Part shown: positions 1 through 7,981 of the stretch, one piece after another
Layout: each line of letters begins with the position of its first letter
How positions within the stretch are numbered: the first letter of the stretch is position 1
DNA from: Planctomycetota bacterium
GTDB taxonomy: Bacteria > Planctomycetota > Planctomycetia > Pirellulales > Pirellulaceae
Length of the DNA stretch: 38,329 nucleotides
Direction of reading: 5' to 3'
Assembly (NCBI GenBank): GCA_963204995.1
Contig: CAUJKL010000889.1
Location: forward strand, 1-38,329
Position numbers and translations under genes: made by a program
The notes under the pieces: model-generated
Databases searched by the model: none
Seen by the model: the letters and a program-made list of their open reading frames with translations, nothing else
What the model was told of the DNA's origin: nothing

Positions 1-980
1 CGGCAGGCGGGGTGGTTATTGAACCAGATGAACACGGCCGTCTTGCCGAGCAATGACTTCTGACTAACTTTCGTCCCATCCAATCCGTAGCACGTAAAGT
101 CGGCTGTCGACTTGCCAAACAGAGTGGTCGGCAAAGGATGAGGCGGCAAGACAAACGCTTGAACCCGCTTGGCATCAGCGGCAATGTCGAAGCGAAACGT
201 CGTTGCGTCCATCGTTGGCCCAAAAGTCGCGTCGCGGAATTCCACTCGCAAGCTCAGATCTTGGATCGAATCGGCTTGTGCCAACTCTGGTAACAGCGCG
301 GCCGCCGGGTAGTCGAGGCGACGTAGTACAAAGGTCGTGCCGTCGATCCAGAAGACAAACTCACCTTCCGCACCCGCTGCGACGACTCGGTAGCAATTCT
401 GCCCGTCACATTCCGCCGGTTCGAGCATCTGGAGCTTTGCGTCTTCGGCGAAAATGGATTTCAGTGGATCATCTGCGTAGAGTAGGTTCAGCTGTAACGG
501 CTGGCCTGCCATCCCGCTGGTCATCGCTTCCCGCAAGGTGACGTCTTGATAAACCTGTTCTAGTGTCAGCTTGCCGCTCAGCTCGCGGTTCAAGACTTGA
601 CCGTCGATGTCTCCCGACTTCTCGTCAGAAATCTTCGCCAGCAACTGTCGCCCGTTGCTCACCACGACCGCGTAGTAGGCTTCCACACGAAGTTCATTAG
701 GCAGACGCACCGTGACCGCCAGTGGTGCCTCGTCCGTGCGGATATCACCGCGTTCCCGGTATCGCAGAACCACTCGCCCTCGATCCGCGTAAGTTTTCGC
801 GTCGCGATAGGCTTGCTCCATTTGCCGCAGGACGACAGTGGCGTCTGCCTTCGGCAACGCTTCGGTTGTGCTCGACTCACTCGGCGGGACTGCGGTGTTT
901 TCGCGGTGGCAGCCACACTGCAGCAAACAGAAGACGAGGGCGAGAAACGCAACACAAACGTAGAGCGGGCGAGCCGACAT
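1..980 (-). CDS. Lipoprotein with C-terminal thioredoxin/redoxin-like domain, partial (runs off left edge)
   Basis: The reading frame is open from an ATG at 980 down to base 1, giving 326 complete codons. The N-terminus has a hydrophobic segment (residues 6-20) followed by LLQCGC, so this is probably a lipoprotein with the lipid on Cys22 or Cys24. Residues about 45-285 resemble the outer-membrane-lipoprotein-sorting/DUF2092 type of beta-rich domain (inference from pattern, not a search). From about residue 297 a redoxin-type start appears (ADFTCYGLDG, then KTAVFIWF). At the expected CxxC the visible residues are NHPAC, so the first cysteine is a histidine and only the second Cys is present. 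An AAGGA lies about 10 nt upstream of the ATG. The role is probably an envelope redox or peroxiredoxin-like protein, but the C-terminus is outside the window. Confidence 0.8.
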   Translation of the reverse strand, partial: MSARPLYVCVAFLALVFCLLQCGCHRENTAVPPSESSTTEALPKADATVVLRQMEQAYRDAKTYADRGRVVLRYRERGDIRTDEAPLAVTVRLPNELRVEAYYAVVVSNGRQLLAKISDEKSGDIDGQVLNRELSGKLTLEQVYQDVTLREAMTSGMAGQPLQLNLLYADDPLKSIFAEDAKLQMLEPAECDGQNCYRVVAAGAEGEFVFWIDGTTFVLRRLDYPAAALLPELAQADSIQDLSLRVEFRDATFGPTMDATTFRFDIAADAKRVQAFVLPPHPLPTTLFGKSTADFTCYGLDGTKVSQKSLLGKTAVFIWFNNHPAC

Positions 981-1095
981 CGCTTTCACATCCTTGCAGG
1001 CGAGATTGTTCGTGCCGAATCGATAAGCCGTTCGAGCAGGATGGCATTATTCACGGCATAGGCTTCGCCTGCAACCTAAGTCGTTTACGCACGCG

Positions 1096-1179
1096 GAGGT
1101 GGCTGGGGCTGAGTCCGCGAAGCCCCGGCTTACCGTGAACTCCAATCAACCGTGGCGTCGAAGACTCCGCCACAGCCAC
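1096..1179 (-). repeat. 84-nt dispersed palindromic repeat, copy A
   Basis: The reverse complement of this stretch matches 22686-22769 at 81 of 84 positions (compared base by base). The element starts with GTGGCTG and its inverse CAGCCAC lies near the other end. It contains two short internal hairpins, GTGGCG/CGCCAC and GGGGCT/AGCCCC. It is intergenic, upstream of the lipoprotein gene that starts at 980. The rest of 981-1340 shows no convincing gene. Confidence 0.85.
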
Positions 1180-1340
1180 CCGCCCCGGCAGCGAATTGCC
1201 ATAAGCTGGCCGTTGGCTTAAACTAACACGCATCGGTATTGTTCGATGGACATGTTTCTCAAGTGGAGAGTGTCGGTGTCTGAACCACAGTCAAGCGTAC
1301 AGCACCCCCGCATTTCGCGACGAGGCTGTGATTTTATTGG

Positions 1341-1403
1341 GTGGGATAGGCTTCTAGCCTGTCAGAAATACGGGGAAAATGACAGGCTGGAAGCCTATCC
1401 CAC
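1341..1403. repeat. 24-bp stem hairpin repeat at the edge of a broken gene
   Basis: Arms 1341-1364 and 1380-1403 are reverse complements over 24 nt with one G-T wobble, around a 15-nt loop. The element ends about 20 nt before recognisable DUF1501 coding sequence begins, so it sits at or near the breakpoint of that pseudogene. Confidence 0.85.
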
Positions 1404-1424
1404 GATTTTTTCACAACCTCGACG

Positions 1425-1799
1425 GATCGGGCGCTATCCGCGTTGCTCGACGATCTCAGCGAAAGCGGCCTGCTGGACGACACGCTGATCGTGATGGCGA
1501 GTGAGTTCGGACGAACTCCGAAAATCACCTTGCTTCCGGCGCATTACAAGCATCCAGGTCGCGATCACTGGGGAGCCCTGCAATCCGTGTGGCTAGCCGG
1601 TGGCGGCGTGCAAGGTGGTCGCGTAATTGGAGCGTCGGACAAGATCGGAGCCTACCCGGCCGATTCGCCTCAGCGGCCCGAGAATCTCGCGGCAACGATT
1701 TACGATGCGTTGGGAATCCCCGCCACAGCGGCTTGGTACGACCAGTTCGATCGACCGCACCATCTCTATTACGGTGAACCGATTCGCGGGCTTTCTTAG
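1425..1799 (+). pseudogene. DUF1501 protein, 3' remnant only
   Basis: The frame encodes only the last ~125 residues of a DUF1501 family protein (secreted planctomycete proteins, usually 430-490 residues, distantly related to sulfatases and alkaline phosphatases). The signature is clear: ALSALLDDLSESGLLDDTL, then EFGRTPKI, GRDHWG, LAGGGVQGGRVIGASD, LAATIYDALGI and a final GEPIRGLS. No start codon with a ribosome-binding site precedes it, and the upstream DNA (hairpin 1341-1403) does not encode the missing three quarters. A TTG at 1443 is the only in-frame near-start. The intact family is commonly encoded next to DUF1549/DUF1553 cytochromes, absent here. I read it as a deletion remnant. Confidence 0.85.
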
Positions 1800-1909
1800 C
1801 GCAACGCTGGTTCGCTTGCGTTTTTTCGGGTAATCTTCCGAGCTTTCTTTCTGATGCTCTGCAATAACGCAGCTACTCATGCGTTTCGATTGTTAGAAGA
1901 CGGAGTTCC

Positions 1910-2434
1910 ATGACCGCCACACAATCGACCGGAATCGAGACAGATCGCATCACCGGCTGGTTCGACCAGCATGGGGCGGCGGTGCGCGGATATCTGCGCG
2001 GCTTGGTGCGCCGAGACGACGTCGCCGATGACTTAACGCAGGACGTGTTCCGACGAGCGTGGCAAGCCCGAGCCAGCTATCAAGAACAGGGAACGCCACG
2101 CGCCTATTTGTTGAGGATTGCGGATCGATTAGTGATTGATCGAGCTCGAAAAAACAGGCCGGAAGTATCGCTGGGTGACGGCGGATGGCTAGCAGCGGAG
2201 CCCCAAGATCAAGCTCCCGCGCCTTCGGCGGGCTTGATGCGAGCGGAGGCACGCCACCAACTGGAAGCCGCGATGGAATTATTAACTGCGGCTCAGCGAC
2301 GGGTTCTGCTGTTACGGTATTACGGTGATCTGTCCTTCGCGGAGATTGCCGAGACGATGGACTGTCCGCTGAGTACCGCACTTAGTCACTGTCGTCGCGG
2401 GTTATTGGCGCTACGACAAATCATTTCCGAGTGA
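1910..2434 (+). CDS. ECF-type RNA polymerase sigma factor
   Basis: A 174-residue sigma-70 family protein with region 2 at about residues 20-80 (DLTQDVFRRAW at 41-51) and region 4 at about 118-170 (LTAAQRRVLLLRYYGD, then FAEIAETMDCPLSTALSHCR, a helix-turn-helix). There is no region 1 or 3, which is the ECF layout. A GGAG sits about 6 nt before the ATG. The stop TGA is followed within 6 nt by the ATG of a membrane protein (and overlaps a possible GTG start of it), so the two are probably translated together. By analogy with other ECF cassettes that partner probably controls it. The inducing signal is not evident. Confidence 0.93.
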   Translation: MTATQSTGIETDRITGWFDQHGAAVRGYLRGLVRRDDVADDLTQDVFRRAWQARASYQEQGTPRAYLLRIADRLVIDRARKNRPEVSLGDGGWLAAEPQDQAPAPSAGLMRAEARHQLEAAMELLTAAQRRVLLLRYYGDLSFAEIAETMDCPLSTALSHCRRGLLALRQIISE

Positions 2435-2439
2435 GAACT

Positions 2440-2985
2440 ATGAACGATTCGACTGAAAAACTGTTAGCCAAGTTATCGCAAGCAACGTCTTCGGAACCGA
2501 CGGAGCCGATGGACGACGAAACAGCGTTGCTGCGCGAGAGCTGGCTGGCATTTGGCAAGCTCGTCGAAGCCGCAGATGCTGAATCGAAGCCGGTGATGCC
2601 ACGACCTCGCGCAACACAGCACGCGAGTCTAACCGTTCGATTCATCGTTGCCCTCGCAGCTTCACTCCTCGTCGCCTTCGCAGCTTGGGCGATTGTAAAT
2701 CGCGGATTGGATAACGTGGAGCCTTTGTTGCCGATCGCAGAAATCAACGAATTGCCCGCCTCTGTCCCGCGTATCGCAGACGTTGCGGAAGCATCAGAAA
2801 ACGCAGACCAAGTCGAAGCCCCCGACGAATTCGCTTGGGAGGACTCCTTCGATGAACAACTCGCAACCGCGAGTCAAGCGATTCGATCAGTCCAATCCGA
2901 CTGGAGCGGCGGTGATCGACGCTATTCCGTACTAGCAGATCAATTCGAACAATTCAGCGACGAGTTGAGCGAAGGCTCGCTCTGA
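2440..2985 (+). CDS. Single-pass membrane protein, likely anti-sigma factor
   Basis: 181 residues from the ATG at 2440. A GTG at 2431 in the same frame overlaps the sigma factor's TGA and is an alternative start. A cytosolic N-terminal part of about 64 residues is followed by one transmembrane segment (about residues 65-86, rich in Ala/Val/Leu) and an acidic periplasmic part. This is the topology of a membrane anti-sigma factor, and the gene directly follows an ECF sigma gene. I do not see the His-x3-Cys-x2-Cys motif of zinc-binding anti-sigma factors, so assignment rests on context and topology. Confidence 0.75.
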   Translation: MNDSTEKLLAKLSQATSSEPTEPMDDETALLRESWLAFGKLVEAADAESKPVMPRPRATQHASLTVRFIVALAASLLVAFAAWAIVNRGLDNVEPLLPIAEINELPASVPRIADVAEASENADQVEAPDEFAWEDSFDEQLATASQAIRSVQSDWSGGDRRYSVLADQFEQFSDELSEGSL

Positions 2986-3020
2986 CAGTTTTCCTACACA
3001 ATCATTCACGGAGATGTAAA

Positions 3021-3656
3021 ATGAGATCCATCGTTCGATTCGGAGTCGTGACGCTACTGATTCTCGGCTGGCTGAACGCCAGTATTTGCGTCGAGTATTC
3101 GCATGCGCAACAACGTCCTCCAGAGCGAGGCGGCAATCTTGATGGCCCGCCGGGTTCTCGCGACAGACTTCCGGAGGGGCCCCCGCCACCTCCGGGCAAG
3201 CGTGGCGATCATCCGCCCTTTGGTGGTCCGCGCGGCGACGGCCCGCCACCTCCAGACGGCCCACCTCGCGACGGACGCCCGCATGACGGTCCGCCGCCGG
3301 GGCGATTCGGTCAAGAGCAGGAGTTGCGCCGCATGGAAGAACTCAAAGAACTCGACCCCGAGATGTACGAGCTAGAGAAGGCCGATCGGGAGTTGGACCG
3401 CCAGACGCTGGACTTGTCGGAGCAGTATCGTCGGGCTCCGAAAGACAAGCAGGAGGCATTGCAGAAACAGTTAGCCGAGGCAGTCAGTAAGCACTTTGAT
3501 ATCAGGCAATCTCGACGTGAATTACATCTCAAGCGGCTGGCAGACGAACTCGATAAACTTCGCGAGTCGATTACAAGACGTAACGATGTTCGCGATCAAA
3601 TCATCGGCAAGCGTGTTGCCGAGTTAATCGGTGAACAGGACGATCTCGCGTTTTGA
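3021..3656 (+). CDS. Secreted Pro/Gly/His-rich coiled-coil protein of the sigma cassette
   Basis: 211 residues. A signal peptide is visible (residues 1-29, cleavage likely after SHA). Residues about 30-97 are a low-complexity stretch of Pro, Gly, Asp, Arg and His with PPPPPG and GPPPPDGPP. Residues about 98-205 are charged and helical (EMYELEKADRELDRQ and similar), predicted coiled coil. It lies 35 nt after the membrane protein gene with a GGAG upstream, so it is probably co-transcribed with the sigma and anti-sigma genes. The combination of exported His-rich linker and helical bundle recalls periplasmic metal or envelope-stress sensors such as CnrX/Spy/ZraP. I see no specific motif, so the sensor role is inference. 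Confidence 0.8.
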   Translation: MRSIVRFGVVTLLILGWLNASICVEYSHAQQRPPERGGNLDGPPGSRDRLPEGPPPPPGKRGDHPPFGGPRGDGPPPPDGPPRDGRPHDGPPPGRFGQEQELRRMEELKELDPEMYELEKADRELDRQTLDLSEQYRRAPKDKQEALQKQLAEAVSKHFDIRQSRRELHLKRLADELDKLRESITRRNDVRDQIIGKRVAELIGEQDDLAF

Positions 3657-3693
3657 AACCGATCTGGTAACTGTCTATCCAGCCAGTTCGCGA

Positions 3694-3720
3694 GCGCGAA
3701 GTTCCGGATGGACTTCGCGC
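3694..3720. terminator. Hairpin downstream of the sigma cassette
   Basis: Perfect 9-bp arms GCGCGAAGT and ACTTCGCGC flank a 9-nt loop, 37 nt after the stop at 3656. No U-run follows, so a rho-independent role is uncertain. The rest of the gap 3657-4016 holds no gene I can support. Confidence 0.35.
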
Positions 3721-4016
3721 CAGCAGGCTTTCTTGCGTGTTTGGGGGCCGTCTTGCGCCTGAATTTCTGATCTTCGGCACGGAAATCTTGTGCAAAGAAT
3801 GCAATGCGTCCTTTGTCTGGGTTGACCGCCTGAGTACAATCGATAGACGCGTCGCGACAGGACGCACCACGCCATACAACCCTACCTACCCGCACTGCTG
3901 GCCAGACTCTCCCCAAGATCCAGCAACATTCCCGCCGAAATCTAAGGAATCGGCAACAAGAATTACTGTGCAAACTCGTACTGTCCAGAATTGAGCCAAG
4001 AGAAGAGGCTGGAAAT

Positions 4017-4397
4017 ATGTTTAACGAACAGAGAGTGTCCGCGCTCGTGGTTGATGATGATCCCGATATCGTCGAGTTTATGACTCACGTTCTCCAATCA
4101 GAAAATTGCCACGTCTGTTCTGCGAGCGATGGCGAACAGGCACTTCAGCAAGCGGACGAGAACGATCCAGATGTGGTCTTTCTGGACATTAACATTCCCG
4201 AGCAAGACGGTTGGCTCGTTTGCTCGAAACTGAAGATGAGGCTCGACGGGCCGAGGATCGTCCTGATGACAGGTCGCTCCGAGCACGATATCGATCGTTT
4301 TGCCCATTTCGTACACGCAGATGATGTCCTGAAGAAGCCGTTTTCCGAAGCAGACGTACTGCGGATCGTTAGAGACGCGACAACGATGAGCGGTTAA
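4017..4397 (+). CDS. Stand-alone response-regulator receiver domain protein
   Basis: 126 residues, a single CheY-like receiver domain with all catalytic positions: acidic cluster Asp13-Asp15, phospho-acceptor Asp57 in FLDINIPEQDGW, Thr85 in LMTGR and Lys107 in LKKPF. No output domain follows, so it acts through a partner protein, as in CheY- or Spo0F-type relays. There is no histidine kinase in the window to pair it with. A purine-rich AGAAGAGG lies about 8 nt before the ATG. Confidence 0.92.
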   Translation: MFNEQRVSALVVDDDPDIVEFMTHVLQSENCHVCSASDGEQALQQADENDPDVVFLDINIPEQDGWLVCSKLKMRLDGPRIVLMTGRSEHDIDRFAHFVHADDVLKKPFSEADVLRIVRDATTMSG

Positions 4398-4466
4398 GAT
4401 GTCCGCAACTCAGCGATGCGAATTGGCTGCCGACGTGCCAGAGCATTGCTGCCTACTGCGGCGATT

Positions 4467-4904
4467 TCAATCGGCTTCCGTTCGCAGCAAATCGAGAAAG
4501 TTGCGTTCGCGAATGAAGATCGCGTCCCGCACGACTTCGATCATCAATTCCCGGCCCGCAGTTCGAAAGACATCGAATAGCTGCGCAAGGTGAGTCGGAC
4601 TGCACGTTCCCTTCACATCGATCGCGACCAAGCTGCCGTCACGGTCGTAGAGATTGCCGTCAACTTGCCAAGCCAGCTCTTCGTCGGAGGACGACACCCA
4701 CACGAACGAACCGTCGGGCTCGAAGAACATTCGCGAAAAAGTTTCTAATTGTTCCGCGGCCTCCTCGAAGCTCACGCCCAGCGGCATCGCTTGAAGTTCA
4801 GGCGGGACGACATACGCTTCGATCGCTCTATCCGCGAGCGCGATCACTCGCGTCGGAAGCTGAATGTTCGGAGTGGCACGTATGACTACGTGAAAGGATG
4901 ACAT
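4467..4904 (-). CDS. Conserved hypothetical protein downstream of cutA
   Basis: 145 residues from the ATG at 4904. A TTG at 4934 in the same frame, overlapping the cutA stop by 4 nt as TTGA, would add ten residues and is equally possible. No signal peptide or membrane segment. The sequence alternates charged and hydrophobic residues and contains SFVWVSSSDEELAWQVDG and an acidic/aromatic core. I do not recognise a named family. Last gene of a minus-strand run with metallophosphoesterase, hydrolase and CutA. Confidence 0.75.
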   Translation of the reverse strand: MSSFHVVIRATPNIQLPTRVIALADRAIEAYVVPPELQAMPLGVSFEEAAEQLETFSRMFFEPDGSFVWVSSSDEELAWQVDGNLYDRDGSLVAIDVKGTCSPTHLAQLFDVFRTAGRELMIEVVRDAIFIRERNFLDLLRTEAD

Positions 4905-4930
4905 GCCTGGCGCCGGTGACTGTGTTTCGC

Positions 4931-5260
4931 TCAACCGTCTACTGCTTTCACCGAGGCTATAACCCAGTCGCGATAACCAACACTGGCGGCGACGATTGGC
5001 ACGGCCATGATTTCTGGTTCACCGTAGGAATGCAAACTGCGAATGACTTGCTCGACTTCGGCGAACAATTCCTGGCGAGTCTTGATCGCACACACCCATT
5101 CCTGCGAGGTCTCGATTTGCCCTTTCCAACGGTACGTGCTTTCGATCGGGCCGGAGATCTGGACGCAGGCGGCGAGTGACTGGGCGACGAGCGAGGCGGC
5201 AATCCGCTCGGCGTCTGCTTGATCCGATACGGTCGTGGTGATTTGAATGATGCCTGTCAT
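4931..5260 (-). CDS. cutA: CutA-type divalent cation tolerance protein
   Basis: 109 residues, the normal length for CutA1, a small trimeric ferredoxin-like-fold protein. Diagnostic parts are the N-terminal beta strand with DQADAERIAASLV, then LAACVQISGPIESTYRWKG, then EWVCAIKTR and a C-terminal PEIMAVPIV. CutA was named for copper tolerance in E. coli, but its biochemical role is unsettled. It starts 3 nt after the hydrolase stop, so the genes are co-transcribed. Confidence 0.93.
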   Translation of the reverse strand: MTGIIQITTTVSDQADAERIAASLVAQSLAACVQISGPIESTYRWKGQIETSQEWVCAIKTRQELFAEVEQVIRSLHSYGEPEIMAVPIVAASVGYRDWVIASVKAVDG

Positions 5261-5263
5261 GGT

Positions 5264-6304
5264 TTATCCAGTAAGACCATAGAAGCGACGTGCAACTTCC
5301 TCTGCATGAAACAATAACCAATCTAGTCGCGTGTAAACAGCATGGCCCGCGACATGTTGCCCCACGTGCCCCGTCGGCAGCCCGTAGTCGACAAGTAGAT
5401 TAGTCCCCTCGTCGTGCGTGCGTGTACCTAGTTTCAAGCGTTCCAGCAGGTTGCGTTTGCGGATTCCCGGCTGTAACAGGCGGCCCAATCGCACATCGGC
5501 GAGCGAGGCCCGCCAGGCCCAAGCTCCCGGTGCGAAATTGGTTCCCGCGATCCCAAACTGCTGAACGTAATCGCCATATGTCGCACTAAACACCTCATCG
5601 GCGTCGTGGGGGAACTCTGCCATCGTTGGATGCTTGCCGGGGACGGGGCGATGGTGAATGAAATGCAGCAACTTGCCGTACCCATTGGTCTCCCAGCCAT
5701 AACGAACCGGGGTTCCAAAGGTGACAAGGTCGAGCCGCGAAGCGAGCGATTGAACGGCTCCGTTCTCCAGGAGTTCTTGGACGCGATGCCACTCTGGTAC
5801 ATCCACTCGATCGAATCCCGGCCAGCGATAGTACGATCGACAGGCATGGAAAAACTGCTGACACAACTTGTCGTCCGCCCCAAGCAGATTCGATAACAAC
5901 GCCAAGACGTTCCCGCCATGACTGTGCCCCCAGACGAGCACTCGACCCGTCTTCGCGGCATCATCGTCGTGCAGTGCGGCGATCAGTCGGATCGCGCCAT
6001 CCGCACGGCCGATGTGATGGTTCTCGCTCGACCAATGAAACAGTCGGACGGGAAGAGGCTGCGAACCTTCTATCGCGATTGAGTTCTCGAATTCCTTCGC
6101 GAACTCGACGGTGTAGTTCCCGGCGTCCTGGGTCAGCGCATCGAGTAGTTGCTTTTGCAGGCGTCGCAATGGTTTCGCAGCGGCGGATGAGACGCGAGCG
6201 ACTTCGCGAAATAATCCGAACGCATCGGCACCGACGAACGACCCATGAATGAGATAGATGGCTCTCACTTCTGCGGCACGATAGGCACGCCCCACGGCTT
6301 GCAT
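5264..6304 (-). CDS. Alpha/beta-hydrolase fold protein (serine hydrolase)
   Basis: I prefer the ATG at 6304 (346 residues), which begins 17 nt after the stop of the upstream metallophosphoesterase. The open frame extends to 6445, but those 47 residues are Arg-rich and overlap the upstream gene by 125 nt, so they look like out-of-frame translation. The protein shows the hydrolase landmarks: LIHGSF near residues 18-23 (oxyanion-hole HG) and GHSHGG at 126-131, with the nucleophile Ser128 in the elbow. An Asp and a His further on (for example DLVTFGTPV and LLHFIHHRP) could complete a triad. No signal peptide. Substrate unknown (lipase or esterase class). Confidence 0.85.
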   Translation of the reverse strand: MQAVGRAYRAAEVRAIYLIHGSFVGADAFGLFREVARVSSAAAKPLRRLQKQLLDALTQDAGNYTVEFAKEFENSIAIEGSQPLPVRLFHWSSENHHIGRADGAIRLIAALHDDDAAKTGRVLVWGHSHGGNVLALLSNLLGADDKLCQQFFHACRSYYRWPGFDRVDVPEWHRVQELLENGAVQSLASRLDLVTFGTPVRYGWETNGYGKLLHFIHHRPVPGKHPTMAEFPHDADEVFSATYGDYVQQFGIAGTNFAPGAWAWRASLADVRLGRLLQPGIRKRNLLERLKLGTRTHDEGTNLLVDYGLPTGHVGQHVAGHAVYTRLDWLLFHAEEVARRFYGLTG

Positions 6305-6320
6305 CCGCTCGCGGTAAGTA

Positions 6321-7814
6321 TCAGTAGATCTCGCGGCGGGCAGATCGGGTTGGAGCAGATGAGCGTCGGAAGTGCGGCGCTCGGACTGGTACTCTTGATG
6401 CCGAAAGCGGTTGTTCTGAGGCATGAGGCGTGCGCCCGGCATCAATGCGATGTGTCGCCGCGTCGCCCACCGTTGCCAACATTCCCGTCCAAGTCTCGAA
6501 GGGGCGTCCGCCTCGTTCGTCGCTGTGGAAGAATGAAAGAATCGATAGCGACTCGGTTGGAATGAACTCGTGTTCGCTCGTGGTCCAACGCGTTTGGTCG
6601 AGGACGCGTCGCCACGTTCCCGAATTGAAATACATCTGATTCAAAACATAGCCGTCGGCATAGCTGGCGTCCAGCGGAACGGCTTCGGCGTGATGCGTAT
6701 GTCCGTAGACAATGTTTCGAGCCCGGCGGTTACGAAAATCCTGCTCGGCCAACGCGTGTTGAAAATAGGAACAGCCTTCCGAACCGCGCAGACTATGCAA
6801 CCAAGTCGTCACCTTGCCCGCCCAGCCCAACGACAATCGTTTGCTGAATTTCAAGGCACGTTCGAGACCGTCCACAATATCGAACGGACTCCACGAATCC
6901 TGATCTTGCACGAGCGACAACTGCAAGAACTCGTCGGCCAGTCGATCCCACGTTCGCTTGATTTCTTTGCGAAGTGCCGGTTTGACGTTGGATCGTTCGA
7001 GCAATCCTTCGATCCAGACCGGAGCCAGCAAGATGGGACGAATGTGATCCAACTCGCGCAAGCCGTTCAAAACAGGCTGTGGCAAGTCGGCTCCAAATTG
7101 TTGTTCGACATGCAAGGTGAAACGGGTCAGCAACTCGATCACAATGGCATCGCCGAGACTCGCGTTGTCGCGATCCTCACTAAAGTTAATGGGATCGAAG
7201 ATGTCACCATGTCGGGCAAATACGCGGTGCTTTCGCATCGTCGCCAACAGCTCGTCCGACTCGTACGGATCGTGCGGAAACGGCGCATTGTAGATATTCG
7301 CCAGTCCGAGATGATGCGTCACCTTCTGGCGAATCGTGTCGTAGCGGCTTCCGGGCAGATGCAGCATCCAATCGTGATTGCCAACCATATAAACGGTTCG
7401 CACCGCGACGGGAACACCTTCGGAATCGTAGTCGGGACGCCCGCTTTCTGTCCCCGGCGGAATACGAATTGCGCCATCCGTCGAGATCGCACGCAGCACC
7501 TCGCAGGCTTCGCCATTTCGCACCAGGATGTTGTCGACGATCGATGCCACCGCTTCCGCGACGGCAGGCGAACTGGGATCGCTCCAGGGACGGACGTCAC
7601 CTGACGCCCACTGCGTTGTACCGGTCAGGTCCAACACATCTCCCAGCAAGACCAAATCAAGTCGCTCGATTGGTCGGTAACTTCCATCTGCCCGCCATGA
7701 AGCACGAACCGCGGTTTCATGTAATCGCTCGGCGAAAATCTGAAACGCCCCTGGGTCCAACGGCGAGCCGGTTGTCTTATCGTTCAGATGTAAATCGCTG
7801 ACGATGACTAGCAT
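6321..7814 (-). CDS. Calcineurin-like metallophosphoesterase
   Basis: 497 residues with all five metal-binding blocks of the family: SDLHLND at 6-12, LLGDVLDL, GNHD, HGDIFD and YGHTHHAE. These ligate two metal ions for phosphoester hydrolysis. It is longer than typical family members (250-350), with a helical insertion between the HGDIFD block and the GHTH block. No signal peptide, so cytosolic. AAGGAAAG sits about 6 nt before the ATG. First gene of the run leading to the hydrolase, CutA and an unknown protein. Its substrate cannot be told from the sequence. Confidence 0.92.
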   Translation of the reverse strand: MLVIVSDLHLNDKTTGSPLDPGAFQIFAERLHETAVRASWRADGSYRPIERLDLVLLGDVLDLTGTTQWASGDVRPWSDPSSPAVAEAVASIVDNILVRNGEACEVLRAISTDGAIRIPPGTESGRPDYDSEGVPVAVRTVYMVGNHDWMLHLPGSRYDTIRQKVTHHLGLANIYNAPFPHDPYESDELLATMRKHRVFARHGDIFDPINFSEDRDNASLGDAIVIELLTRFTLHVEQQFGADLPQPVLNGLRELDHIRPILLAPVWIEGLLERSNVKPALRKEIKRTWDRLADEFLQLSLVQDQDSWSPFDIVDGLERALKFSKRLSLGWAGKVTTWLHSLRGSEGCSYFQHALAEQDFRNRRARNIVYGHTHHAEAVPLDASYADGYVLNQMYFNSGTWRRVLDQTRWTTSEHEFIPTESLSILSFFHSDERGGRPFETWTGMLATVGDAATHRIDAGRTPHASEQPLSASRVPVRAPHFRRSSAPTRSARREIY

Positions 7815-7981
7815 TGCAACTTTCCTTGTCGCGCAATAGGTTCCGGCATAGCGCTAGAGATCTAGCGTCGTCTTGGTTATCGGTCGCTACGCACGAGGAA
7901 CATAAGGATCGTTCGGTAAACAACGAACGTTCCGTGCGCTACGCTAGCACGCACGAGCGGCGCGAAGCCGAGTTGTGGAGT

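Noticed and set aside
3737-3994. 85-residue plus-strand open frame with CKEC, recalling a zinc ribbon
   Set aside because: No second Cys pair, no ribosome-binding site, and the sequence after CKECNASFVWV does not continue any zinc-ribbon pattern; overlapping minus-strand frames are equally long.
4399-4593. 64-residue plus-strand frame starting just after the receiver gene
   Set aside because: Most of it lies antisense to the 3' end of the conserved minus-strand gene 4467-4904 and it has Arg/Ser-rich random composition.
6305-6445. N-terminal extension of the alpha/beta hydrolase
   Set aside because: Overlaps 125 nt of the upstream metallophosphoesterase and reads Arg-rich; the ATG at 6304 fits the gene spacing better.
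6570-7604. 344-residue plus-strand open frame
   Set aside because: It is antisense to the metallophosphoesterase, whose five motifs prove the minus strand to be coding.
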